Assembly (NCBI GenBank): GCA_021790455.1
Contig: JAJYDY010000004.1
Coordinates: 1 to 37,824, forward strand
Source: Microcaldota archaeon
Lineage (GTDB): Archaea; Micrarchaeota; Micrarchaeia; Micrarchaeales; Micrarchaeaceae
DNA: 37,824 bases
Direction of reading: 5' to 3'
Position numbers and translations under genes: made by a program. This document shows, piece by piece, positions 1 through 6,352 of the stretch; position 1 is the first letter of the stretch, and every line of letters begins with the position of its first letter. The notes beneath the pieces are model-generated. The model saw only the letters and a list, made by a program, of their open reading frames with translations, did not search any database and was not told the DNA's origin.

Positions 1-62
1 CCCGCCGCAGTTTCTGCATATTAATTTAAGTTTTAGTAATTTGCAAAGCTCACGCAAGACGC

Positions 63-95
63 AGAAAACAAAAAGAAAAAGGAAAAATCAAAACA
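63..95 (-). terminator. T-rich terminator after the first gene
   Basis: On the minus strand, just after the stop of the membrane-protein gene at 105-482, there are several short T runs separated by single C or G residues. T-rich tracts of this kind terminate archaeal RNA polymerase. There is no stem, so this rests on base composition and position only. The rest of 1-104 shows nothing recognisable. Confidence 0.4.
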
Positions 96-104
96 ACGGG
101 TCCC

Positions 105-482
105 TTACATTCCTGCCCACATAGCTCCCAGATACGATAGTATGAATCCTACTAACGCATATGTGAACCATGCCGTACCTCCAGTCAAGATCAGAAGGGC
201 TATTCCGCCCAGCATGATGAAACGCCACCATATGTTCATCATGCTCTTATCGGACATCCTTCCCATCATCGCTCCCAGACTCATGAAGAATAGGGAGATC
301 GAGCCTATGACTGCCAACGCTAGCACCAACGGGCCGAAGAACTGCGCCGTAGACACCCACGGTGTCAATGCGCCTCCTGCAGCTCCGTAGTACCACGTGA
401 AGACTACGTAGAGGTAGACTAGAGATCCTAGGAACGCTAGGATTCCTCCTGCCATTGCCGCTGACGATTTCTTGGTCGCCAT
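105..482 (-). CDS. Small four-helix membrane protein, unknown function
   Basis: A 125-residue hydrophobic protein with about four predicted membrane helices: near residues 10-30, 42-65, 80-105 and at the C-terminus. The N-terminus is short and basic (MATKKSSAAMAGG). The frame stays open upstream to 569, but I chose ATG 482 because an AT-rich TATA-like element (511-524, minus-strand reading) lies about 30-40 nt before it, as expected for a leaderless or short-leader archaeal transcript. No catalytic motif or family is recognised. It is the most downstream gene on this strand at the window edge and is followed by a T-rich tract. It runs in the same direction as the glycosyltransferase at 575-1741 but has its own promoter, so a functional link is not implied. 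Confidence 0.7.
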   Translation of the reverse strand: MATKKSSAAMAGGILAFLGSLVYLYVVFTWYYGAAGGALTPWVSTAQFFGPLVLALAVIGSISLFFMSLGAMMGRMSDKSMMNIWWRFIMLGGIALLILTGGTAWFTYALVGFILSYLGAMWAGM

Positions 483-510
483 TTTTATCACTGATAGAAA
501 CAGGTATGGG

Positions 511-524
511 AAGCTTTTTAAATC
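511..524 (-). promoter_or_regulatory. TATA element for the 105-482 gene
   Basis: The minus strand reads GATTTAAAAAGCTT here, 29-42 nt upstream of ATG 482. This fits an archaeal TATA box and favours the shorter protein start over the ORF maximum at 569. Confidence 0.5.
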
Positions 525-574
525 TATCCTTAAAGTTCGTAGCTTTAGGGCATCAAGTTTGACAATCAACGAAG

Positions 575-1741
575 TTATTGCTTTTCAGTGGCTTCAGGCA
601 CCCTTCCGCTCTTGAACAGGTTCGCGAAAAGTCCGTCGTAGAATGGGATTACGTTGGAAGATGAGAAGGTCTTGAGCCCATCACTGTTCCTTATATACCG
701 CTCAGGCTTCCCGCTCTTTATTATCTCGATGATCTTCTGGGCAAGCCTCGATTCCATTTCAACCACGCACATGTTCTTTACCTCCTTCGGGATAGGGGAA
801 TCCTCCGGCAGAACTGCAGGCACGCCAAGCGCCAGAGCCTTGAGAGTTATCGCGCTCAGGCCCTCCCTCTCAGACACCATGAGCAGCACCGACGAGCTTG
901 CCAGCTGTTTCCACATCTCCTTCTCCTCAGGATAGAACTGCCTCATGGTGACCACGTTCTCAAGGTGCAGTTCCTTTATCTGCCTCCTCAAAGAGTCAGC
1001 CTCGGGGCCGTCCCCTATAAGCATCGCCTCTGTCTTTGGGAGCTTCGCATGCACGTCCTTCACGACCTTCAGCCAGAGGTCAAGCCTCTTCTCCTTGACA
1101 AATCTTCCCGAGAAAAATATCCTCGGCCTCCTCTTCGCGGATTTCCTTGCCTTCTTGAGCTCCCCCATCTCAAGGTTCGGGTTGAAGAAATATATCCTCT
1201 CGTCGTTTATCCCCTCTGCGCTTAGCCTCCCTGCCGTAACCGAGGAGTTCGCTATGTAGGCCTGCGCGCTGCCGAGGAAGTATGCCGCATACTTGTAGGC
1301 CAGCTCTCCCAGGAACTTGTTCTTGAGGTACTCGCTCCAGTATTTCCTCTCCCAGATCTCAGCGACGTCGAGTATCAGCTTGCAGCGCCGCAACTTGCAG
1401 TAAATCTTCAGGACTGGGATGTGAAGGACGGGGAACATGTTCGCCTCTATTACGTCGAACTTGTGGGGAAAGATCCTTATCATGCTGAGCGTGAACATTA
1501 TCGATGTCCTTATCGACCTCCTCCCATGCCTGTAGAACGTGCTCAAATCTGTTTTTGTAAGCGTGTGGTAGTGGATGTTGTCCTTTACGAAGTCCTTCCC
1601 CATTCCCGGCCAGCGCATGGAGAAGAAGTGCACCTCGTTCCTCCTGTCCTTCGCGAGCTCTACAGCCTCGACCATTTCTGTGTATTCGATGCCTCCCTTG
1701 TTGCCGATATAGGCAGCATCGGAAATAAAAGCAATCTTCAT
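575..1741 (-). CDS. Family 4 (GT-B) glycosyltransferase
   Basis: A 388-residue GT-B fold glycosyltransferase that probably transfers a sugar from a nucleotide-sugar donor during surface glycan or glycoprotein assembly. The N-terminus (MKIAFISDAAYIGNKGGIE) is the usual first strand plus glycine-rich loop of the acceptor-side Rossmann domain. The donor-side domain begins near residue 205 with RIFFSGRFVKEKRLDL, followed by a GDGPEADSL loop. The C-terminal signature EGLSAITLKALALGVPAV matches the EX7E region, but the second glutamate is replaced by lysine. Start ATG 1741 lies about 25 nt from an AT-rich element at 1766-1776 shared with the divergent HerA-like gene. The many N-X-S/T sequons in secreted proteins of this window (10038-11087, 13085-13903) are plausible glycan acceptors, but a link to this enzyme is only inference. 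Confidence 0.85.
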   Translation of the reverse strand: MKIAFISDAAYIGNKGGIEYTEMVEAVELAKDRRNEVHFFSMRWPGMGKDFVKDNIHYHTLTKTDLSTFYRHGRRSIRTSIMFTLSMIRIFPHKFDVIEANMFPVLHIPVLKIYCKLRRCKLILDVAEIWERKYWSEYLKNKFLGELAYKYAAYFLGSAQAYIANSSVTAGRLSAEGINDERIYFFNPNLEMGELKKARKSAKRRPRIFFSGRFVKEKRLDLWLKVVKDVHAKLPKTEAMLIGDGPEADSLRRQIKELHLENVVTMRQFYPEEKEMWKQLASSSVLLMVSEREGLSAITLKALALGVPAVLPEDSPIPKEVKNMCVVEMESRLAQKIIEIIKSGKPERYIRNSDGLKTFSSSNVIPFYDGLFANLFKSGRVPEATEKQ

Positions 1742-1765
1742 TGGATCAACAGGGCATGAGAATTA

Positions 1766-1777
1766 GTTTTAAATAGG
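1766..1777. promoter_or_regulatory. Shared bidirectional TATA element
   Basis: The sequence GTTTTAAATAGG lies 25-35 nt from the glycosyltransferase start (1741, minus) and 32-43 nt from the HerA-like start (1809, plus). It reads as a TATA box on either strand. The gap between the genes is only 67 nt, so one element may serve both. A second weaker AT stretch at about 1786-1796 could serve the plus gene. Confidence 0.45.
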
Positions 1778-1808
1778 CGCACTGGGAATTTAAAGATATT
1801 GTATTGGT

Positions 1809-3386
1809 GTGCTGTTGAACATAAACCTTGGAGAGGGAGTAGACGTTAACGCGCAGACCCTGATGACGGGAAGGGGATGCGTGATAGGGCAGAGCGGGTC
1901 AGGGAAGTCCTATCTGGTGGGGGTGATAGTCGAGGAACTTAGCAGGGCAAGGCTCCCATTCATGATAGTCGACACAGAGGGAGAGTACAGGTCTCTCAAG
2001 AGCGCGTTCAACATCCTGTGGGTGGGCAACGAGAAGGATGCAGATGTAAGGATGGACGTAGACCTGAAGAAGCTGTTCGCGGAGAGCATAGAGAACAACC
2101 TTCCGATAATATTCGACGTTTCAGAGGTCATGGACAAGCAGGCGAGCGTATACTCTGCGCTCTCAGCTCTTTATGAAGTAGAAGAGGAAAAGAAGAGGCC
2201 ATTCCTCGTGGTAATCGAGGAAGCCGACAAATTCGCGCCTCAGATAGTGCACCCGAGGGCGAACCCGGTCGAGGAGATAAGCGTGCGCGGCAGGAAAAGG
2301 GGCATAGGCCTCCTCGTCGCAACGCAGAGGCCGGCCAACGTAAGCAAGAATGTGCTGGCTCAGTGCGGATACGGATTCATAGGGAAGCTAAGCATAGAGA
2401 ACGACCTGCAGGCTGTGAGCGTTTTGTTCGAGGACAGGAAGAAGCTCAACAGCCTTCCAAGCCTTGCGACAGGAACCTTCATGACATTCGGCCTTCCTTT
2501 CAAGAGCGCTGTGGAAGTAAAGAAGAGGCTTGTAGAGCATGTTGGCGGAACTCCCAGGATAGAAGAGGTAAGGGAGCAGAGCGTTAAGGTTGACAGCGTA
2601 ATCAGGGAGCTAAAGTCGTCGAGGGAAGAATACGAAGGAGGGGCTGCCGAGGAGATTTCACAGAAGGGCACGCCTGCAAGGTTCATAAAGATAGACGCGA
2701 TAAAAGGGAGCTTCGGCGTTGACAAGGCAACGGAATTCGCAAGCAGGCTAACGAAGAAGAAGTTTGTGGTGTTCGGATCGAGCGTTGAGCGCGTCGACTC
2801 GGTCAAGCAGAAGTTCGTGCAGGCCACGCTGTTCAGCCTGAGGGTGCCGAGCGGTTCGAAGACCGAGTTCAGCGAGTACTACGCGATCGTGAAGGGGAAC
2901 GAGCTGATCGACTTCAGGAAGAAGCTTAAGTTCACGAAGGCGCACATAGAGAAGCCTGCGAAGATGAGCCCTGACGACGTTGCAGTTGCAACGCTGCTCG
3001 CGAGGAAGGGGAAGGCAAACTTCGATTTCCTGATCAAGAGGTCTGGGCTGAAGGAGGAGAGGCTTATGGGGGCGCTATCGCATCTCAAGAGGGTGAAGAT
3101 AGTGAGCGAGGAGAAGGGCGCGTATTCAATTAAGGACTACAGAAAGTCGCTCCTCAAGGAGATGCCACAGACCGAGAAGCTGAGGGTAGACCAGGGAACC
3201 GTGATGAACTTCGATGCAAAGATGCCGAAGACCGCAGCAGAGCTAATATCCAACCTGCTACCAGGTACGCAGGTGATGAGCGCTACAGACGTATTCATAC
3301 CGATAAATGAGATAACCCTAAGGCAGGACAACAGGGTCAGGCTCTTCCTTCTCGACGGACTCTACGGGGACAGGCTGCAGTCCTGA
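1809..3386 (+). CDS. HerA/FtsK-superfamily DNA-translocating ATPase (DUF87-like)
   Basis: A 525-residue P-loop ATPase of the HerA/FtsK superfamily, a group of hexameric DNA pumps. Walker A is GQSGSGKS near residue 27; Walker B is FLVVIEEADKF near residue 130. A sensor motif GLLVATQRPANVSKNVL follows near residue 165, typical of HerA-like archaeal ATPases, and VRGRKRG just before it could supply the arginine finger. The C-terminal third (about 390-450) looks like a winged helix, suggesting DNA or partner binding. Translation starts at GTG 1809. The usual HerA neighbours (NurA, Mre11, Rad50) are absent, so this may be a stand-alone paralogue rather than the resection helicase. The class assignment is firm; the precise substrate is unknown. 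Confidence 0.85.
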   Translation: MLLNINLGEGVDVNAQTLMTGRGCVIGQSGSGKSYLVGVIVEELSRARLPFMIVDTEGEYRSLKSAFNILWVGNEKDADVRMDVDLKKLFAESIENNLPIIFDVSEVMDKQASVYSALSALYEVEEEKKRPFLVVIEEADKFAPQIVHPRANPVEEISVRGRKRGIGLLVATQRPANVSKNVLAQCGYGFIGKLSIENDLQAVSVLFEDRKKLNSLPSLATGTFMTFGLPFKSAVEVKKRLVEHVGGTPRIEEVREQSVKVDSVIRELKSSREEYEGGAAEEISQKGTPARFIKIDAIKGSFGVDKATEFASRLTKKKFVVFGSSVERVDSVKQKFVQATLFSLRVPSGSKTEFSEYYAIVKGNELIDFRKKLKFTKAHIEKPAKMSPDDVAVATLLARKGKANFDFLIKRSGLKEERLMGALSHLKRVKIVSEEKGAYSIKDYRKSLLKEMPQTEKLRVDQGTVMNFDAKMPKTAAELISNLLPGTQVMSATDVFIPINEITLRQDNRVRLFLLDGLYGDRLQS

Positions 3387-3423
3387 TTTCGTCAATTGTA
3401 TACACCAATGGCACCCGCACGAA

Positions 3424-3483
3424 GGGTATTTAAACCTTATTAACCCAGTTTGGATTGTGAATACAATGGGACAGGACAACTAA
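3424..3483 (+). promoter_or_regulatory. Orphan promoter with a five-codon ORF remnant
   Basis: A good TATA-like element (GGGTATTTAAACC, 3424-3436) is followed about 30 nt later by ATG 3466, which opens only five codons (MGQDN) before TAA at 3481. From about 3481 base composition drops sharply into the AT-rich gene that follows. This looks like the promoter and first codons of a gene cut off where the AT-rich segment was inserted. It could also be a chance promoter or the start of a small RNA. Confidence 0.3.
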
Positions 3484-3530
3484 AATAAAACTCGATAGTT
3501 TATCATTTGTCGTTAATGTAATTTATAATT

Positions 3531-4937
3531 TTATATCTCTTCCTCTTCATCAAGTTCTCCATATTTTTTATTGAAATCTGTAGTGTATAATGGTTTGCTC
3601 ATTTTTATATTGTATCTTGAAATAAGAGAAGAATTTTGTTGTGAGTAGTAATTATCAAATCTTCTATAACAGAATCTGCCTAATATTATGTCAGATACGG
3701 TAAGCACTTCTATTTCAATGCCTTTTACATTTTTACGCAGAAAATTTTCGTACTCACCGAGTTCACCTCCAGAGTAGATTGGGAAAGCTAATAAAACGCC
3801 ATTTGGTGTACCAATATCAGCTGATAAAATATATTTATTAGTTAAGAATTTACTGTCTTCTATTATATCCAGCATTAAGTTTTTCTTTGTCGTATTATAT
3901 TCAGATTGATTTACTACGTTTAATATTGCAATTCCGATGTAGCGTATAAGCAATTTTTGCATATTTATAGTTATTCGCTCTATAATTTTTCTTTCGACTA
4001 ACTTAGTATAGGCGTAGAGCGAAGCGCCATGATCTAATTTGTACTTTTTATCTATTAAAGAAAACTTCTGGCTGCTGTTATTACATAATTCAGCTAGGAC
4101 GTGAAGTTCTCTGGCTGTCGCTTTAATATCTTCACTTTTTTTCTTAAAATTAGTTTCAATTAATCTTATAAATTCCTCCCTTGTAGGTACAAATCCATAA
4201 TGCACATTGAATGGTGTTATTAACCATTCCGAACTATATTTTGCTAATTCGGTTTTACTTCTTAGGTCATAAATAAGATCTCCGGCTTTATCATTAGTTT
4301 TTGCTAAGAAGCAGATTAATAAATCATATTTGCCAGTTGTGCTAAATGCTAATTGAATCCCTGGTTCATTTAGTAAAGAGTTCTTTATCTCTTCAGATGA
4401 TGGTTTCTCCTTTTTAAATTTTATAAATGCTAAATAACTCAAAAATCCAAGTTTTTCTGTATTTACTTCTGGAAGATAAATTATACCATATTCTTTTTCA
4501 ATCTTTTTTCTCAGCTTATAAGCAGCATCAGCTGTCTTTGTTAAATTATACTTATTAATTAAAATAGAATTTTTTATTTTCGCATTCATACTCAGAATAG
4601 TAAGCAACTTGTTTCTCTCATCTAAACTATGTGCTACATCTTCACTAGCACGTTCTTCATTAGGAAGTTCAACTTTGCCTCCTGAAGAAATTATTATAGC
4701 AGCTGCAGCAGAAATATCATTTGATTTTTTAATCCTTTTTGCTAAGAAACTACCATCTTCAAGTATAGTTCCGAGGTATTCTGATTTTATTATTGGACGT
4801 TTTCTTGCACGATCCCATATAGCAGTTTCCTTATAAAGATAATATCTGCCATTAATCTGTTTTAGGGAGATGCGGAACGGTAATTTGTTCTTCAACATTT
4901 CTAAAGTTTCTCCTATCTTCTCTGGCACCCTTTGCAT
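3531..4937 (-). CDS. Tandem HTH-RAM (Lrp-like) regulator with a transposase-like N-terminus, AT-rich
   Basis: A 468-residue protein that I read as a probable DNA-binding regulator built from two Lrp-like halves. Residues about 20-70 (ISLKQINGRYYLYKETAIWD, then KSEYLG) resemble the N-terminal segment of IS4/IS1634-type transposases. Residues about 105-155 look like a helix-turn-helix (LTILSMNAKIKNSILINKYN). Residues about 160-250 resemble a RAM/AsnC ligand domain, with TTGKYDLLICFLAK as its central strand. A second, weaker HTH-RAM pair appears to fill about 275-430. The tail is acidic (GELDEEEEI). Sampled sequence lines are roughly 27-33% G+C, against about 50% outside, so recent acquisition is likely. 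ATG 4937 has a TATA-like element about 25 nt upstream. Domain boundaries are by eye. Confidence 0.6.
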   Translation of the reverse strand: MQRVPEKIGETLEMLKNKLPFRISLKQINGRYYLYKETAIWDRARKRPIIKSEYLGTILEDGSFLAKRIKKSNDISAAAAIIISSGGKVELPNEERASEDVAHSLDERNKLLTILSMNAKIKNSILINKYNLTKTADAAYKLRKKIEKEYGIIYLPEVNTEKLGFLSYLAFIKFKKEKPSSEEIKNSLLNEPGIQLAFSTTGKYDLLICFLAKTNDKAGDLIYDLRSKTELAKYSSEWLITPFNVHYGFVPTREEFIRLIETNFKKKSEDIKATARELHVLAELCNNSSQKFSLIDKKYKLDHGASLYAYTKLVERKIIERITINMQKLLIRYIGIAILNVVNQSEYNTTKKNLMLDIIEDSKFLTNKYILSADIGTPNGVLLAFPIYSGGELGEYENFLRKNVKGIEIEVLTVSDIILGRFCYRRFDNYYSQQNSSLISRYNIKMSKPLYTTDFNKKYGELDEEEEI

Positions 4938-4954
4938 ACTTTATTTATAACGTA

Positions 4955-5010
4955 ATAGATATATAAAACTTACTATAAATCTAGGATTATATAACGTTAT
5001 ATATATCTAT
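4955..5010. promoter_or_regulatory. Imperfect inverted repeat upstream of the tandem RAM regulator
   Basis: The arm ATAGATATATAAAACTT (4955-4971) has an imperfect reverse-complement partner at 4993-5010 (AACGTTATATATATCTAT), separated by about 21 nt. The first arm also holds the likely minus-strand TATA element for the regulator gene (start 4937). An AT-rich dyad overlapping the promoter of an Lrp-like gene is where an autoregulatory operator would be expected. Low sequence complexity makes chance symmetry possible. Confidence 0.35.
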
Positions 5011-5076
5011 TTTATACGAAATTCTATTACTATTTTACATTCTCCGCTATTGAAATAGCCTAAGGAGTTGCTAGCG

Positions 5077-5084
5077 CATATATA
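5077..5084 (+). promoter_or_regulatory. TATA element for the structured RNA
   Basis: CATATATA is centred about 28 nt upstream of G5109, the first base of the long closing stem of the folded RNA candidate. This is the standard TATA-to-start spacing in archaea, so transcription would begin exactly at the 5' strand of that stem. Confidence 0.5.
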
Positions 5085-5108
5085 CTCCAAAGTTCATAAT
5101 AATATACA

Positions 5109-5291
5109 GGGCGGTGCGGGTTGGAAGACAACAATGCAGTGGGTGAAGAAAGTGCTTCTCCAGACTGTCAGGATTCTAGTTCTGCACGTCTGTGGCGCGT
5201 AGCCTCTAATGCGTCAGAAGAAAGTCACCCCAAAGGAAGCACCATGAAGTACAAGGTTTACCTTGTATTCTTCTTCACCTCTGCATCGCCC
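5109..5291 (+). ncRNA. Structured RNA candidate, about 183 nt, family unknown
   Basis: No convincing protein is encoded here, but the segment folds as a set of nested stems. The closing stem pairs 5109-5117 with 5283-5291 (GGGCGGTGC with GCATCGCCC). Stem B pairs 5142-5150 with 5271-5279 (GGTGAAGAA with TTCTTCACC, nine pairs), extended by 5136-5139 with 5281-5284 as an alternative to the closing stem. Stem C pairs 5152-5159 with 5235-5242. Hairpin D pairs 5248-5256 with 5261-5269. Hairpin E pairs 5161-5165 with 5188-5192 and 5169-5173 with 5180-5184. The non-Watson-Crick positions are G-U when read on the plus strand, but would be A-C mismatches on the minus strand, so plus is favoured. A TATA box lies 28 nt upstream. 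It is either an independent RNA or a leader for the small ORFs after 5317. RNase P and SRP signatures were not found. Confidence 0.55.
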
Positions 5292-5316
5292 CTCCCTACA
5301 CCTCAATAATGATTTT

Positions 5317-5403
5317 ATGAGCGACAGAATGGAACTGTTTCTCCAGCGACTCTCCATAGCGACGCTGGTCTCCATTTTCATCTACTTCGCTCTTATCCTT
5401 TGA
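5317..5403 (+). CDS. Possible 28-residue single-pass membrane peptide
   Basis: A short ORF reading MSDRMELFLQRLSIA then TLVSIFIYFALIL and stop. It has a polar N-terminus followed by one hydrophobic segment long enough to span a membrane. It starts 25 nt after the last pair of the folded RNA and ends 10 nt before the zinc-ribbon ORF, in the same direction, so it could be the first cistron of that transcript. There is no clear ribosome-binding site. A chance ORF of this length is quite possible; support is the hydrophobic pattern and tight spacing only. Confidence 0.3.
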   Translation: MSDRMELFLQRLSIATLVSIFIYFALIL

Positions 5404-5413
5404 TGTGATATTC

Positions 5414-5572
5414 ATGAAATGCCCGAGATGCAGCAAGTGCCTGCGGCGAAGCGCTGCAGACGGGACTGTGCGGATGGTCTGCCTCGGTTGCGATTATGGC
5501 GTGGGTGAGAAGAATGAGAACAAGGAATGGAAACAAGAAACGTGGAGTACTCCATCGGTTCTACCTTATTGA
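5414..5572 (+). CDS. Small zinc-ribbon protein
   Basis: A 52-residue ORF beginning MKCPRCSKCLRR with a second pair at MVCLGCDYG. The CxxC...CxxC spacing and the position of the first pair right after the start methionine resemble the N-terminal zinc ribbon of TFS/RPB9-type transcription factors and many small archaeal zinc ribbons. After the second pair the chain becomes a charged linker (GEKNENKEWKQE). Its 3' half overlaps, in another frame, the stand-alone RAM ORF (5514-5786). It may be a separate small protein translationally coupled to it, or the N-terminal domain of a zinc-ribbon/RAM protein split by a frameshift. Exact function is unknown. Confidence 0.5.
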   Translation: MKCPRCSKCLRRSAADGTVRMVCLGCDYGVGEKNENKEWKQETWSTPSVLPY

Positions 5573-5786
5573 ACCGAAGGAGAACGCAGACCTCGACAAA
5601 CTTGCTGATGGTTTGATCAGCCTTAAGCCTGTCGAAGAGGTGCTTATTGCAGATGGGAACTACGGCCTTGTCGTGAAGGTGCGTTTCCAGATTGGAAAAG
5701 AGCCATCCAATGTAGTGGACTTTATAACGAGGAAGATAGGCAGCAGGTTCGGCACCCTGGACAGCTATTATCAATACAGGAAATAG
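5514..5786 (+). CDS. Stand-alone RAM (AsnC-type ligand-binding) domain protein
   Basis: A 90-residue protein consisting of one RAM/AsnC-C-terminal ferredoxin-like domain. HRFYLIEPKENADLDKLAD, then VEEVLIADGNYGLVVKVRF, follow the strand-helix-strand plan of Lrp effector domains, with IADGNYG at the usual G-x-Y/F-D effector-loop position. There is no DNA-binding helix-turn-helix, so it may bind an effector, dimerise with a full regulator, or partner with the overlapping zinc ribbon. I chose ATG 5514 because GGTGA at 5504-5508 is a well-placed ribosome-binding site; ATG 5496 in the same frame is also possible. The tandem RAM regulator at 3531-4937 is the nearest related protein, giving a local cluster of RAM domains. 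Confidence 0.6.
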   Translation: MRTRNGNKKRGVLHRFYLIEPKENADLDKLADGLISLKPVEEVLIADGNYGLVVKVRFQIGKEPSNVVDFITRKIGSRFGTLDSYYQYRK

Positions 5787-5831
5787 GAAAAGCTACGCTG
5801 CTTTTACGTGGTTATTTGCAGCGTTTTACTT

Positions 5832-6236
5832 TTATATGTTCGCTTTCGCGTAATCCATCAGCCTTCTTACAAGCTCCTGCTTGGACATGGCGCTCCTGTA
5901 TTCCTCATCCCTTGCCATGTGGGTCTGCTCCTCATCGTCGTACTCCAGAAGATTCTCGTCCGCCATCATCTCCGCGCGCTCGTCCGGAAGCGATACAAGA
6001 TCATCGAAGATCTCCTCCGGAAGCTCCATCTGCATGGCCATGAACTCCATGCTTGCGCTCTTCGGCGGCTCCCTGTTCTTTCGCTGCGTGTACAGCGCCT
6101 TCAGAATTTTCTCCGTAGCCTTTCGATATAGGATGGATGCAGTGATGTACTCCTTCGCGTCCCCGTACTTCTTAGCCAACTCGAAGTCCTGCGCTGCCCT
6201 TTTCACCAAGTCCACACCTCTTCTTATTCTTCTCAT
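5832..6236 (-). CDS. HEPN-like helical protein
   Basis: A 134-residue protein whose N-terminal half (AAQDFELAKKYGDAKEYITA, then ILYRKATEKILKALY) follows the helical pattern of HEPN domains: an aligned acidic/basic helix followed by a chain of small residues ending in A-x-E-K-x-L-K-A. The Rx4-6H nuclease motif of toxic HEPN RNases is not seen, so ribonuclease activity is not supported. The C-terminal half is acidic (LLEYDDEEQTHMARDEE). ATG 6236 has a TATA-like element about 33-42 nt upstream at 6269-6278 on the minus strand. No minimal nucleotidyltransferase partner lies next to it. It is divergent from the histidine kinase; a shared role is not shown. Confidence 0.55.
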   Translation of the reverse strand: MRRIRRGVDLVKRAAQDFELAKKYGDAKEYITASILYRKATEKILKALYTQRKNREPPKSASMEFMAMQMELPEEIFDDLVSLPDERAEMMADENLLEYDDEEQTHMARDEEYRSAMSKQELVRRLMDYAKANI

Positions 6237-6268
6237 CTTTCCACCCGATTAGAAGTAGCAAAACCATG

Positions 6269-6278
6269 TTTAAATACT
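6269..6278 (-). promoter_or_regulatory. TATA element for the HEPN-like gene
   Basis: The minus strand reads GTATTTAAAC, about 33-42 nt before ATG 6236. This is a clear archaeal TATA-like box. Confidence 0.5.
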
Positions 6279-6352
6279 TTCTCACCCTATTTTGTATTTG
6301 ACTAACACGCGTTAAGATTTTGTCTAATTGCGTCGTTGCCATTAGTGATCCC

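Noticed and set aside
3531-4937. A transposase or insertion sequence
   Set aside because: Only the first ~70 residues resemble a transposase N-terminus; there is no DDE/RNase H catalytic core, no terminal inverted repeats and no target duplication.
5109-5291. RNase P RNA identity for the structured RNA
   Set aside because: GAAGAAAGT occurs twice and hinted at the conserved J3/4 element, but the pseudoknotted P4 pairing and the ACAGAA-type conserved region are not in the right order, and a 30-nt hairpin separates the supposed P4 strand from the closing stem.
5121-5309. 62-residue ORF with TTG start overlapping the RNA candidate
   Set aside because: Low-complexity, no domain pattern, unusual start, and the bases are better explained by nested RNA stems with an upstream promoter.
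5832-6236. HEPN toxin of a toxin-antitoxin pair
   Set aside because: No Rx4-6H motif in the protein and no adjacent MNT/antitoxin gene; only the helical HEPN-like pattern is present.
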